NCBI GenBank assembly: GCA_016713435.1
Contig: JADJPD010000022.1
Span: 1-64,000, forward strand
DNA: 64,000 nt
Reading direction: 5' to 3'
Source: Gemmatimonadota bacterium
GTDB taxonomy: Bacteria > Gemmatimonadota > Gemmatimonadetes > Gemmatimonadales > GWC2-71-9
Numbering within the stretch: the first letter of the stretch is position 1; every line of letters starts with the position of its first letter. Below, in pieces: positions 24,570 through 33,954 of this stretch. The position numbers were made by a program, and so were the translations under genes. The notes beneath the pieces were generated by a model that saw only the letters and a program-made list of their open reading frames with translations, did no database searches and had not been told where the DNA came from.

Positions 24570-26549
24570 CTACGGGAGTTCGATGACCTGCACCGTCGAG
24601 CTCGAGTTGAACGAGTCGGTGATGATCAGCAGCCGGCCGTCATCCGAGGTGTGCAGCACGGGCAGCAGCCGCCAGCCCAGCGGCGTGGGGATCCGGTCCA
24701 CGATGGCCCCGTCACTGGTGCGCAGGCGAATGACGTAGCCGCCGCGGATCACGTAGAGCCACTGTCCGTCCGGCGACAACAGGGACGTCTCGTTGAGCCC
24801 CCACGGGCCCTGCATGCTGCGGATCGGCTGCAGGCTTGCGTCGAGGAGCTGGGTCCCCCACGCCAGGAGACTGCCATCGGCGCTCAGGCTCAGCCGGCCA
24901 CTGCCGGTGAGGCCCGGGCGGTGCGCCCAGGAACGAGCCGGTGGTCACATCGTACCGCCGCAAGCCCGACGCGGTGCCCACGACCATGACCCGCTGGTCC
25001 GCCGAGCGGGCCATCGGCCCGAGCCCGTTGGCCGGGGCGACGTCGAGCCGGGAACTCGCCGTGCCGCCCGGGCGGTCCACGTCCGTCAGGGTGCCGTCCG
25101 GGTCCACGAACAGGTGCCCGTCACTGAGGGACCGCACCTGGTAGGGAAGTCCATTGTACGGACCCGACAGCACGCCGAGCAGCAGGCTGTCCGTGATTCC
25201 GCCCTCCGCCACCGGCACCACCCCGATTCCCATCCCGGGCACGACCACCGCGAGGGAATCGCCTCCCGGCAGCCGCTCCAGGCCCTTGACCCGGCCCTGC
25301 ACCAGTCTCCGCGTCTCGGACATGGACACCAGGGACATCTCCCAGACTGTCCCCAAATTGTAGTCCAGCAGGTGAAGCACGGTCCCGTCCGGCGAGGGCA
25401 CCGCCGCGATGGCGCCCAGCTGGAAGCCGCCGGCCCGGCTGGGGAGCACCGTCGTGGGATACACCGACAGCTGGCCCGCCGGGGACCCGCACGGGGGGCT
25501 CTCGAGCCGGCGCCGGTCCCGGGCCCACAACGTCACCGCGGGCTGCCCCGCCAGACGCACGCCACCAGGATCGGCGCCAACGGCCCGAACGGCGTGGCTG
25601 CACCGAGTCCCGGCCCCCGCCCGGCTGGACTTCCCACACGATCCACGCCAGCCGGTCGTTGTCGGCGGCGCCAAGCCACGAGTTGAGCGAGTCCCCAACG
25701 AAGAGCTGCGCCCCGATCGGCGCGTTGAGCCAGAGGCTCGGCGGCGTCCTGTCCACCACCAGCGGCGGCGCCGCCAGGGTGCGGCTGGCCGCCTGCAGCG
25801 CGATGTCCGCCGCATGCACCGCCACCGACACGGGCTGGTTGAGCGTGCAGCCGCGCGGCACCGCGTATGACGTGGTCCCCGACTTCTGCGGCCCGAGTCC
25901 CCCAGGCACGAAGAGCAGCGTGTCGCCGCAGGCCCCCGACACGGCCACGATGACCTGCCACAGGCCCGCCGGCGCGCTTGCGGTCCACTGCACCTGGAGC
26001 ACGCCGCCCGGCTTCCACCTCCGGGAGGCGCGTCGCCAGGCTCACGCTGCTCACCGCCACCGGTCCCGGGTTGTCCGGGACGGGGGGAGAGCACAATGCC
26101 CGGACCGGTGCCGTGACTTCCTCCGGCCCCGATCCCACCTGGTATCGGAACGCGAGCTCGGCCGTGAACGGCACGGTGGCCGAGAAGTTCCAGCGGGCAA
26201 ACTGCGCCGCCGAGCTCCCGATGCCCCCCGCCCCGCCCCACGACTGCTGCACGAGGTCCACCGGCACCGTGGCGGTGTCGAAAGGCATGGAAAGATCGTC
26301 GCCCAGGTACCAGCGGAAGACGGCCCCCTTCCAGATGGCCGGCGCGCTGCCGTTGGCCACGGCCTTGAGGTCCAGCGCGCAGGCGATGGACGCCACGCCG
26401 TCGGCAGTGTAGTTGATGTACGGGTCGCTGGTCGCCGTGAGGGACACCCGCACGGCGGCCCGGCCCGCGTCACCGGGCTCGGTGGCGCCACCGCATGCGG
26501 CAAGCGCGACGGCAAGGATCGGCAACCAGCAGGTCGAGCGGACGGCCAT
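24570..26549 (-). pseudogene. Lipoprotein with beta-propeller-like C-terminus, multiple frameshifts
   Basis: The N-terminus from 26549 has a lipoprotein signal, AVALAAC, with the lipid-attachment Cys at residue 19, followed by GGATEPG. The first about 190 residues (to about 26020) include Ig-like strands such as AELAFRYQVGSGPEEVTAP. A second frame carries LWQVIVAVSGACGDTLLFV and WLGAADNDRLAWIVWEV; a third has FQLGAIAAVPSPDGTVLHLLD and RVKGLERLPGGDSLAVVVP; the last (LLSPDGQWLYVIRGG ... SSSTVQVIELP) ends at 24570. The SPDG-type repeats suggest a WD40/YncE-like propeller. At least three indels are needed. Function is unknown; it is probably anchored in a membrane facing the periplasm or the outside. 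Confidence 0.6.
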
Positions 26550-26621
26550 GGGGGCATCCTGCGGGGGGAGGGATTCGCCTTTCAAACGATACCGCTCACC
26601 GGGAAGCCGTCAAGTCACCCC

Positions 26622-26657
26622 AAAACGATGACGGCCCGCCTGATGCTGGCGGGCCGT
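26622..26657 (-). terminator. accD terminator
   Basis: ACGGCCCGCC (26631-26640) pairs with GGCGGGCCGT (26648-26657). On the minus strand the stem is followed by CATCGTTTTGG. It is 40 bp after the accD stop. Confidence 0.65.
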
Positions 26658-26697
26658 CCGATGTGATGCGGGCGCTGATGCGGCGATGACCGCCGGC

Positions 26698-27567
26698 CTA
26701 CTCGCCGTTCTCCTCCACCACCCGCTTCCCGCTCATGTGCCGGAGCAGCCGAGCCGTCGTCTCCCGGAGCGAGAGCCGCGGCACCACCTCGTCGATCTGC
26801 CCCTTCTCCAGCAGGAACTCCGCCGTCTGGAACCCCTCCGGCAGGTCCTGCCCGATGGTCTGCCGGATGACGCGCGCCCCCGCGAAGCCGATCATCGCCC
26901 CCGGCTCCGCCAGGATCACGTCGCCCTGCATGGCGAAGCTCGCCGACACGCCGCCGGTGGTCGGGTCCGTGAGGATGGTGATGTACGGGACGGAGAGGGC
27001 GTAGAGCTGCGCGATGGCGGCCGAGGTCTTGGCCATCTGCATGAGGGAGAAGACCCCCTCCTGCATCCGCGCGCCGCCGGAGGTGCAGACCAGCACCAGC
27101 GGGACCTTCTTCTCGGCGCTGCGCCGGGCCAGCCGGGCGATCTTCTCGCCCACCACCGAGCCCATGGAGCCGCCCATGAAGGCGAAGTTCATCACGCCGA
27201 GGTGGAGGGGCGTGCCTTCCAGCTTGCCGGAGCCGGTGTAGATGGCGTCGGAGGTGCCGGACTTCCGGTAGGCGGTCGCGAGCCGCTCGGGGTACCGCTC
27301 GAAGGACAGCGGATCGGCGGACCGCAGGTTGGCGTACAGCTCCCGCCAGGTCCCCTCGTCGGTCAGCAGCTCGATGTACTCCTCGGCCGTGAACCGCCGA
27401 TGCGTCCCGCACTCGGGGCACACATTGAGGTTCCGCTCGAACTTGTCGCGGATGTCGATGTGGCCGCAGCTGTCACACTTCTCCCAAGCGTCCGGCGGAA
27501 TTTCGAGGCGCTCCCGCACCGAGGGGCGGGGCTTCCTCTCCTTCTTGAACCAAGCCATGACTGCCAT
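26698..27567 (-). CDS. accD: Acetyl-CoA carboxylase carboxyltransferase subunit beta
   Basis: 289 residues. Zinc-bearing subunit that with AccA transfers carboxyl from biotin to acetyl-CoA to make malonyl-CoA. The zinc ribbon is CDSCGHID ... CPECGTH; the carboxyltransferase part has FMGGSMGSVVGEKIARL, TSGGARMQEG and DPTTGGVSASFAM. The C-terminus ends VVEENGE. The second ATG (27558, MAWFKKERK) may be the true start. AccA is not in the window. The gene follows rodA and carries a copy of its own 3' end about 2.1 kb downstream. Confidence 0.93.
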   Translation of the reverse strand: MAVMAWFKKERKPRPSVRERLEIPPDAWEKCDSCGHIDIRDKFERNLNVCPECGTHRRFTAEEYIELLTDEGTWRELYANLRSADPLSFERYPERLATAYRKSGTSDAIYTGSGKLEGTPLHLGVMNFAFMGGSMGSVVGEKIARLARRSAEKKVPLVLVCTSGGARMQEGVFSLMQMAKTSAAIAQLYALSVPYITILTDPTTGGVSASFAMQGDVILAEPGAMIGFAGARVIRQTIGQDLPEGFQTAEFLLEKGQIDEVVPRLSLRETTARLLRHMSGKRVVEENGE

Positions 27568-27621
27568 AGGGAATGGGGAGTCGCTCGTGGATGTGGCGCG
27601 AAATCGGCTCCAACTGTGACC

Positions 27622-27652
27622 CCCAATTTGCGCACTGAGTACCCATTTGCGC
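27622..27652. promoter_or_regulatory. Direct-repeat pair upstream of accD
   Basis: CCCAATTTGCGC (27622-27633) and CCCATTTGCGC (27642-27652) repeat in the same orientation with a spacing of 19-20 bp, or two helical turns. They lie in the 109-bp rodA-accD gap, where an operator would be expected. The regulator is unknown. Confidence 0.4.
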
Positions 27653-27676
27653 TAGGGGGATGCCGCTAAGTCCTTG

Positions 27677-28925
27677 TCACACATCACCATAGCCAGCAAA
27701 CCGCCCGTCCCACGCGGCCCGCATGCAGAGCCCCATCGCCGTGCAGGTGGCCAGCACGAACGATCCACCGTAGGAGAAGAAGGGCAGCGGGATCCCCGTG
27801 ATGGGCATCACGTTGACCGTCATGCCCACGTTCTCGAACACATGCGTGAACAGCAGTCCCAGGATCCCGAACACCATCAGGCTCGAGTACGGGTCGGTGG
27901 CGCGCCGCGCAATCCGCACCAGGCTCAGGAACAGCCCGAGGAACAGCACCAGGGCCAGCAGCACGCCGAGGAAGCCGAGCTCCTCGCCCACCACGGCGAA
28001 GATGAAGTCGGTGTGCTGCTCCGGCAGGAAGGCCAGGCGCTTCTGCGGCCCGTACAGGTAGCCGTTCCCGATCCACCCGCCCGACCCGATGGCCACCTTC
28101 GACTGGATGGCGTGATACCCCGCCTTCTGGGGGTCCACCTCGGGGTTGAGGAAGGTGAGGAGCCGGTTCTGCTGGTAGGGGGCCAGGTGCCGCCAGACCG
28201 GGAGCGCCACGAACCCCATGAAGGCGTTGGCCACCCCCACCGCGATCCCTTCCCAGAGGTAGGGCCGCCACAGGAAGAGCAGCACCACCAGGCCCACCAG
28301 CCACAGGACCCACGTGGTGAGGGTGAACGCCATCAGCAGGCTGATCACCGGCGACGCCAGCGCCAGCAGCAGCACCGGCCGCACCCCCGCCCAGAACAGC
28401 GTGGCAAAGAGGATCCCCACGAACACCAGCGCGCTCCCGAGGTCCGGGCTGCGCCAGCACCAGCAGCGCGGGCCCGCCGGCGATCAGGCAGGCGGGCACC
28501 ATCTCCCGGAGCGTCTGCGGCACCTCGCGCCGCCCCGAGAGGTAGCGGGCCAGCATCAGCGCCGTGGCCAGCTTGGCGAACTCCGCCGGCTGCCCCACCC
28601 GCATCCCGCCGATGACGATCCAGCTCTTGCTGCTGGCCGCGGTGCCCGCGCCACCGCCGATCACCAGCGTGAGCAGCAGCAGCAGGATGGCCATCACGTA
28701 GAGCGGCAGCGACGCCCACTCGAGGATCCGGGGCGACAGCCGGAAGGCCAGCAGCGCCAGCAGGCTCCCGGCGCCGAGCCAGAAGAGCTGCCGCCGCCAC
28801 GCCCCGGCGGCGGCGAAGTTCGGCACGTCGGTCTGCCCGGCCGAGTAGAGGACGATGACGCCGTAGAGGAAGAGCAGCGCCACCGTCACCAGCAGCGCGC
28901 GGTCGGGGCCGGGCGAGCGCCTCAT
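27677..28925 (-). pseudogene. rodA: Rod shape-determining glycosyltransferase RodA, one frameshift
   Basis: SEDS-family peptidoglycan polymerase acting with PBP2 in cell elongation. It begins MRRSPGPDRALLVTVALLF, with about 10 membrane segments. Near 28440 the frame shifts: VLAQPG is followed in another frame by PDLGSALVFVGILFATLFWAG. The SEDS motifs VGQPAEFAKLA, FLPEQHTDFIFAVVGEE and GIPLPFFSYGGSF are intact. Total length would be about 415 residues. A single base in the GCCCGGAC run explains the break. Since RodA is normally important, sequence error is likely. Its start overlaps the mrdA stop (ATGA). Confidence 0.9.
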
Positions 28926-30781
28926 CGCCGGGTGCCCACGCGGGCGGTGTCCGGGATGGGGACGTCGCGGCGCCGCTCCGTGGGGGCGTCCCCGGGGAGG
29001 TTGAGCGGCGTGCGCCGCGCGCGATCCCCGCCCGCGCTGTCCGGCCCGAGCAGGTACCGCCGGATGGACTGCACCACGTACGGCGCCACCGTGCTGCCGT
29101 GCAGCCCGAACTCGAAGATGGCCCCCACCACGATCTCCGGCTTCTCCGCCGGCGCAAAGGCCAGGAACCAGCCGTGGTCGCGGTCGGGGTCGGAGGAGTT
29201 CTGCGCCGTGCCGGTCTTGCCGGCCACGGTGAACTCCTTGATGCGGCTCCGGGCCGCCGTGCCCTGCTCCACCACCGCGATCAGCGCGTGCCGGAGCCCG
29301 TCGAGCTGCTCCTGGTTGAGGCCCAGGTCAAAGGTCTCGCCGCTGTCCGGCGTCACCAGGTAGGGCGTGGGCGTCTTGCCGTTCCCCGCCAGCGCGGCGT
29401 AGAACCGCACCATGTTGATGAGCGTCTGGGTGTTCTCCCCCTGGCCGATGGCCAGGTTGAGGATCACCGCGTTGCTCCAGCCGCGGGCGCCGTAGCGCCG
29501 GTCGTAGTAGTCCACCGCGGCGGGCCAGATGGGCGTGGTCTCGTTGACCAGGTCCACCTGGGTCCGGTTGCGGAAGCCCATCTTCACGCCGTCGGCGAGG
29601 ATGTTGGCCAGCTGGATCCGCAGGCCCAGCTGGTAGAAGTACACGTCGCAGCTCTGCGCCACCGCGCCCACCAGGTCCAGTGAGCCGTGGCCGGCCTTGT
29701 TCCAGCACTTGAAGAACCGGTTGCCGAACTGCATGCCGCCGTTGCAGCGGATCGGCATGTGGGTGTGCAGGTCCACCAGCCCGCGCTTGAGGCCCATCGC
29801 CGCCGTGGCCAGCTTGAACGGCGAGCCCGGCGGGTACTTCACCTGCAGCGCGCGGTTGAGCAGCGGCCGGGTGGGATCGGTGTTGAGCCGCGCCCACTCG
29901 CTCGAGCTGATGCCGCCGATGAAGTGATTGGGATCGTAGGCCGGCGTGGAGTAGAGCGCCCGGATCTCGCCCTGCGGCGTCATGGCGATGAGGGCGCCCG
30001 CCTGCCCCTTGGGCCAGATGCTGTCCACGAACAGCTGCAGGTCCATGTCGATCGTGGTGCGGAGGTTCCGCCCCGGCACCGAGGGGAGCGGCGGCGCCGC
30101 CCCCTGCTCGCGGACCAGCCGGCCGCGCGCGTCCACCTCGATGTACTTGAGCCCCGGCACGCCGCGGAGCGAGTCGTCGTACTCGCGCTCGAGCCCCGAG
30201 CGGCCCACCAGCGTCCCCGGCCGCGCCCCCGCGTAGCGGTTGCTGTCGAGCTCCAGCTGCCGCACCTCGTCCACGTAGCCGATCAGGTGCGCGATCACCG
30301 GCCCCGCCGGGTAGCGCCGCCGGGGCTCCGACTGGATCACCAGCCCGGGGAGCGCCGCCCGGTGCTCCTCCAGCCGCGCCACCTGCTCCTGCGAGGCATT
30401 GCCCAGCACCAGCGCCGGCTGGTAGCGCGCGGTGTAGTAGCGGTTGACCACGTCCTCGACGTCCCCCGAGTCGAGCGGCACCACGGCGCTGAAGCGCCGC
30501 AGCACCTGCCGGAGCGAGTCGCTCGAGGGCGCCAGCAGCGACACCGAGAACCCCGGCACCGTCTCGGCGATGACGCGGCCCTTGAAGTCGTACACCGTCC
30601 CCCGCGCCGGCTGCAGCGGCACCGGGCGCAGCCGGTTGTTCTCGGCGCGGAGGCGGTAGCGGTCGTTCTGGAGGACCTGCGTGCGGAAGAAGGCGCCCAC
30701 CAGCACCAGGAAGGCGACGAGCAGCACCACGCCGGCCTGGTCGGACCGCTCGCGGAGCTTGGTGGGATGGAAGGCCTTCAT
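28922..30781 (-). CDS. mrdA: Penicillin-binding protein 2 (elongation transpeptidase)
   Basis: 619 residues with an N-terminal membrane anchor (about 16-34), the PBP dimerisation domain (LQPARGTVYDFKGRVIAE), and a transpeptidase domain. Active-site motifs are SPFK (Ser320-Lys323), SCD (377-379) and KTG (522-524). YPPGSPFK has a proline in the second position where threonine is usual. It crosslinks peptidoglycan in lateral wall growth together with RodA, MreC and MreD. The start is fixed by overlap with the mreD stop (ATGA). Confidence 0.93.
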   Translation of the reverse strand: MKAFHPTKLRERSDQAGVVLLVAFLVLVGAFFRTQVLQNDRYRLRAENNRLRPVPLQPARGTVYDFKGRVIAETVPGFSVSLLAPSSDSLRQVLRRFSAVVPLDSGDVEDVVNRYYTARYQPALVLGNASQEQVARLEEHRAALPGLVIQSEPRRRYPAGPVIAHLIGYVDEVRQLELDSNRYAGARPGTLVGRSGLEREYDDSLRGVPGLKYIEVDARGRLVREQGAAPPLPSVPGRNLRTTIDMDLQLFVDSIWPKGQAGALIAMTPQGEIRALYSTPAYDPNHFIGGISSSEWARLNTDPTRPLLNRALQVKYPPGSPFKLATAAMGLKRGLVDLHTHMPIRCNGGMQFGNRFFKCWNKAGHGSLDLVGAVAQSCDVYFYQLGLRIQLANILADGVKMGFRNRTQVDLVNETTPIWPAAVDYYDRRYGARGWSNAVILNLAIGQGENTQTLINMVRFYAALAGNGKTPTPYLVTPDSGETFDLGLNQEQLDGLRHALIAVVEQGTAARSRIKEFTVAGKTGTAQNSSDPDRDHGWFLAFAPAEKPEIVVGAIFEFGLHGSTVAPYVVQSIRRYLLGPDSAGGDRARRTPLNLPGDAPTERRRDVPIPDTARVGTRR

Positions 30782-31275
30782 GGGTCGAGCCGGATGTCGA
30801 GCCAGCGGCGGAAGACGACGAGCACGAGCCCGGCGGTGAGCGCCGTCGTGAGGGCCTGGAGCGGCGCGTACACCAGGAGCGGCATCGTGAGCCCGCCCGG
30901 CGCCGGGCCGCTCGCCACGAGCTGGATGGCGTTCCGCGCCCACACCCCGAACGCGATCACCAGCCCGTTGACGAAGAGGTTGTCCGGAAAGAACACCGCC
31001 CGGCCCCACGCGGCAAGGTAGCCCACCACCGTGTGCGCCAGCGCCCCCGCCCCGATGCGCGACGGCACCATCGCATCCCCCGCGAAGCCCACCAGGAACC
31101 CCGCCAGCGCCGCCGCCCCCGGCCGGCTCCGGATCGCGTAGAGCAGCAGCGCCACCAGCAGGAAGTCCGGCGCCACCTGCGGGTACCCGAGCCGCGGCCG
31201 CACGGCGAAGTGCAGGATGACGAGCAGGACCAGCACCGCCCACAGGCGGCCCCGCTCCGCGCGCATGGCGATCAT
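30778..31275 (-). CDS. mreD: Rod shape-determining protein MreD
   Basis: 165 residues of a small integral membrane protein with about five hydrophobic segments, including FLLVALLLYAIRSRPGAAALAGFLVGFAGD, a common MreD pattern. The protein is recognised mainly by its place between mreC and mrdA. It connects MreC and PBP2 in the rod complex. Starts overlap with the mreC stop (ATGA); a second ATG three codons later is possible. Confidence 0.85.
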   Translation of the reverse strand: MIAMRAERGRLWAVLVLLVILHFAVRPRLGYPQVAPDFLLVALLLYAIRSRPGAAALAGFLVGFAGDAMVPSRIGAGALAHTVVGYLAAWGRAVFFPDNLFVNGLVIAFGVWARNAIQLVASGPAPGGLTMPLLVYAPLQALTTALTAGLVLVVFRRWLDIRLDP

Positions 31276-32111
31276 CGGGTGGTGTCCACGGTGAAGGCCG
31301 AATCGGCGATCCCGCCCGGGTCCCGCAGGATCAGCACCTGGGACGCCGCCGCGGGGTTCTCCGCCGGCTTCACGATGTAGATCCGCTCCCAGCCCGTCTC
31401 CTCCCGGGCCTGCCCCATCACCGTGCCGACCGGAATCCCCGACGGGTACACCCCGCCGAGCCCCGACGTGACCACCAGCGTGCCGTCCGGCACCGAGTCC
31501 CGGATGGCCACGCCACGCAGCTGCATCAGCAGGTCACTGCCCGTGACCTGCAGCGCCGGGGCCACCACGCCGAACACCCCGCCCGGCCGCGTGAACGCGC
31601 TGGCGCGGAACTCCCGGTGCATCCACGTCATGGCGATGGACCGCGACGGCTCCACGGTCCGCACCACGCCGATCAGCCCCTCGGCCCCCACCACCGGATC
31701 GAATTCCCGCACCCCATCCCGGCTCCCGCGCGAGAGGATCAGCGTCCGCCCGTCGGTGGGCAGCGACTGGTGCAGCACCTCGGCGGCCACGTAGCCGGTG
31801 GGCAGCTTCGCGCCGAGGCCCAGCAGGTGGCGGAGGCGGACGTTCTCGGCGCGGAGGGAGGAGAGGAACTGCGCGGCATAGGCGGCGCTGTCGCGCTCGG
31901 CGCGCATCCGCTCGAAGGACCGCGCGGTGGTCCGCGCCGCCTCGGCCTGCTCCTGCAGCTGCAGCAGCGGCCACAGCAGCGTGCCGCGGAACATCCCCGC
32001 GGCGCGCTCCGCGCGCGCCGGGAAGAGCAGCATCCCGACCGACAGGGCGACGCACAGGATGAAGAGGACGGTATCGCGACGGGAGAGCGACCGATCCGGA
32101 CCGGAGGCCAT
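31272..32111 (-). CDS. mreC: Rod shape-determining protein MreC
   Basis: 279 residues. A membrane helix (LFILCVALSVGMLLF) is followed by a coiled coil (QLQEQAEAARTTARSFERMRAE ... in part) and the periplasmic beta-barrel domain with GYVAAEVLHQS, GVREFDPVVGAEGLIGVV and LVVTSGLGGVYPSGIPVGTV. MreC links the cytoskeletal MreB to the wall enzymes. The start ATG overlaps the mreB stop (TAATG). Confidence 0.9.
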   Translation of the reverse strand: MASGPDRSLSRRDTVLFILCVALSVGMLLFPARAERAAGMFRGTLLWPLLQLQEQAEAARTTARSFERMRAERDSAAYAAQFLSSLRAENVRLRHLLGLGAKLPTGYVAAEVLHQSLPTDGRTLILSRGSRDGVREFDPVVGAEGLIGVVRTVEPSRSIAMTWMHREFRASAFTRPGGVFGVVAPALQVTGSDLLMQLRGVAIRDSVPDGTLVVTSGLGGVYPSGIPVGTVMGQAREETGWERIYIVKPAENPAAASQVLILRDPGGIADSAFTVDTTR

Positions 32112-33148
32112 TACCGGTAGAGGACGCTCTGGTACTTCTCGTAGTCGTCGAGGATGCGGCCCGCCCCGCGGACCACGCAGGTGAGCGGATCCTCGTCGAC
32201 ATGGATGGGGAGCCCGGTCTCCTGCGCCAGCAGGATGTCGAGTCCGCGGATGAGCGCCCCGCCGCCGGTCATGATGATGCCCCGGTCCACGATGTCGCTG
32301 GCGAGCTCGGGCGGCGTGATCTCGAGCGCGCGGCGCACCGCATCCACAATCTGCTGGATGGGCTCCTGCACCGCCTCGCGGATCTCGCTCGAGTGGACGC
32401 GCACCGTCTTGGGGATGCCCGAGACGAGGTCGCGGCCCTTCACTTCCATTTCCCGCTCGTCGCCGGTGGGGGCGGCGGAACCGATCTTGATCTTGATGGC
32501 CTCCGCCGTCGGCTCGCCGACGAGGAGGTTGTAGTTCTTGCGCATGAACTGCACGATGGCCTGGTCCAGCTCGTCGCCGCCCACGCGGATGGAGGTGTCG
32601 GAGACGATGCCTGACAGGGCGATGACCGCGATCTCGGTGGTGCCGCCGCCGATGTCGATCACCATGTTGCCCGTCGGCGTCTCCACCGGCAGCCCCACGC
32701 CGATGGCCGCGGCCATCGGCTCCGCCACCATGTCCACCTGCTTGGCGCCGGCGGTCTCGGCGCTGTCCCGCACCGCGCGCCGCTCCACCTCGGTGATCCC
32801 CGAGGGCACGCACACGATGACCTTGGGCCGCACCCGGAAGACGTGCTTGTCGATGATCGCCTTGAGGAAGTAACGGAGCATCTTCTCCGTCACGTCGAAA
32901 TCCGCGATCACGCCGTCCTTGAGCGGGCGCACCGCGAGGATTCCGTCAGGCGTGCGGCCCAGCATGCGCTTGGCCTCGAGCCCGATGCCCTTGATCTTGC
33001 CCGTCGCCTTCTCGATGGCCACCACCGACGGCTCATTCAGCACGATGCCCTCACCCTTGACGTAGATCAGGGTGTTGGCCGTGCCGAGGTCCACCGCGAT
33101 CTCATTCGCGGGCAGGAACGAGCCGAGTTTTGGCATCGGAAACTTCAT
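32111..33148 (-). CDS. mreB: Rod shape-determining protein MreB (actin-like)
   Basis: 345 residues from the ATG at 33148. Actin-fold ATPase that guides elongation. Motifs: NEIAVDLGTANTLIYV (phosphate 1), VIDIGGGTTEIAVI (phosphate 2), and IIMTGGGALIRGLD (adenosine). A TTG ten codons upstream gives a longer frame, but the promoter candidate ends near it, so the ATG is preferred. First gene of the mreBCD-mrdA-rodA run, transcribed toward accD. Confidence 0.94.
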   Translation of the reverse strand: MKFPMPKLGSFLPANEIAVDLGTANTLIYVKGEGIVLNEPSVVAIEKATGKIKGIGLEAKRMLGRTPDGILAVRPLKDGVIADFDVTEKMLRYFLKAIIDKHVFRVRPKVIVCVPSGITEVERRAVRDSAETAGAKQVDMVAEPMAAAIGVGLPVETPTGNMVIDIGGGTTEIAVIALSGIVSDTSIRVGGDELDQAIVQFMRKNYNLLVGEPTAEAIKIKIGSAAPTGDEREMEVKGRDLVSGIPKTVRVHSSEIREAVQEPIQQIVDAVRRALEITPPELASDIVDRGIIMTGGGALIRGLDILLAQETGLPIHVDEDPLTCVVRGAGRILDDYEKYQSVLYR

Positions 33149-33178
33149 GAAGGCGCCGGTCTGGACGATGTGCGGCAA

Positions 33179-33207
33179 AAGGTAACGGTAGCGCTAAGAC
33201 GGGACAA
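33179..33207 (-). promoter_or_regulatory. Possible promoter of the mre operon
   Basis: On the minus strand TTGTCC (33202-33207) and TACCTT (33179-33184) lie 17 bases apart. Transcription would begin about 25 bases before the mreB ATG. The -10 box is a weak match. Confidence 0.4.
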
Positions 33208-33230
33208 GACGGCAACTTAGGTGACTCCCG

Positions 33231-33668
33231 TCACCTGCCCGTGCTCCCGAAGCCCCCCTCCCCCCGGCTGGTGGGCGGAAGCTCGGTCACCTCCACGAAC
33301 CGGGCCTGTTCCACCCGGGCGAAGGCCAGCTGGGCCACCCGCATCCCCCGCTCCACCGTGAACGCCTCCGTCCCCAGGTTCACCAGCGCGATCATCAGCT
33401 CCCCCCGGTAGTCGCTGTCGATCGTGGCGGGGGTGTTGGGAAGCGTGATCCCGTGCCGCAGCGCCAGCCCCGACCGCGGCCGCACCTGGCACTCGAACCC
33501 CTCGGGGACGGCGATCGCAAAGCCGGACCGCACCGCCCGCCGCTCCATGGGCTGGAGCACCACCGCCTCCGCGCTGGCCAAATCGTACCCGGCCGACCCG
33601 GGCGTCTGCAGCGCGGGCACCGGCAGGCCCTCGCCGTGGGGCAGCCGGGTGAACTGAATCGTGATCAT
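33231..33668 (-). CDS. dut: dUTP diphosphatase
   Basis: 145 residues with all five dUTPase motifs: TPGSAGYDL, RPRSGLA, NTPATIDSDYRGE, RGMRVAQLAFARV and RGEGGFGSTG. It hydrolyses dUTP to dUMP, keeping uracil out of DNA and feeding dTMP synthesis. The ATG at 33668 begins MITIQFTRLPHG, a standard start. A longer upstream frame runs into the hairpin region and is not credible. The frame is intact. Confidence 0.94.
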   Translation of the reverse strand: MITIQFTRLPHGEGLPVPALQTPGSAGYDLASAEAVVLQPMERRAVRSGFAIAVPEGFECQVRPRSGLALRHGITLPNTPATIDSDYRGELMIALVNLGTEAFTVERGMRVAQLAFARVEQARFVEVTELPPTSRGEGGFGSTGR

Positions 33669-33731
33669 GAAAGCGCAGCCGCCAGAAAGGTGGGAACGAA
33701 GAAAGGCCCCCAGAGCTCCTGGAGGCCGGTA

Positions 33732-33906
33732 GGCGCCGGATGCCCCGGCCGGGCCGGTGGGGTTGGCGGGCTTGGCCACCGGCCCGGCAGGGGCGTCCGG
33801 CGCCCAGAACCGTCGCTCAAACCGAAGCCCTGCGCGTGCGTCGGGGGTGTCTCCCGGGAGCGGTGGCCAAGCCCCGCCAACCCCACCGCTCCCGGGAGAC
33901 ACCCCC
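33732..33906. repeat. Pair of long hairpins with complementary loops
   Basis: Hairpin A has 29-base arms (33732-33760 with 33776-33804; 27 of 29 pair) and a 15-base loop. Hairpin B has perfect 24-base arms (33843-33866 with 33883-33906) and a 16-base loop. Loop A, GGTTGGCGGGCTTGG, is complementary to loop B, CCAAGCCCCGCCAACC, except for one base. Both lie in the 286-bp dut-ald gap, which has no gene. Confidence 0.85.
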
Positions 33907-33927
33907 GCGGCCGACCCTCGCGGTAGG

Positions 33928-33946
33928 CGGGGACTCGAAGTCCCCG
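33928..33946 (-). terminator. Hairpin downstream of ald
   Basis: CGGGGACT and AGTCCCCG arms around CGA lie 9 bases beyond the ald stop. No T run follows, so this may be a stabilising stem and not a strict terminator. Confidence 0.45.
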
Positions 33947-33954
33947 TCCCTCGC

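Noticed and set aside
33732..33906. The long hairpins as intrinsic terminators
   Set aside because: Neither has a T run on either strand, and the arms are much longer than ordinary terminators.
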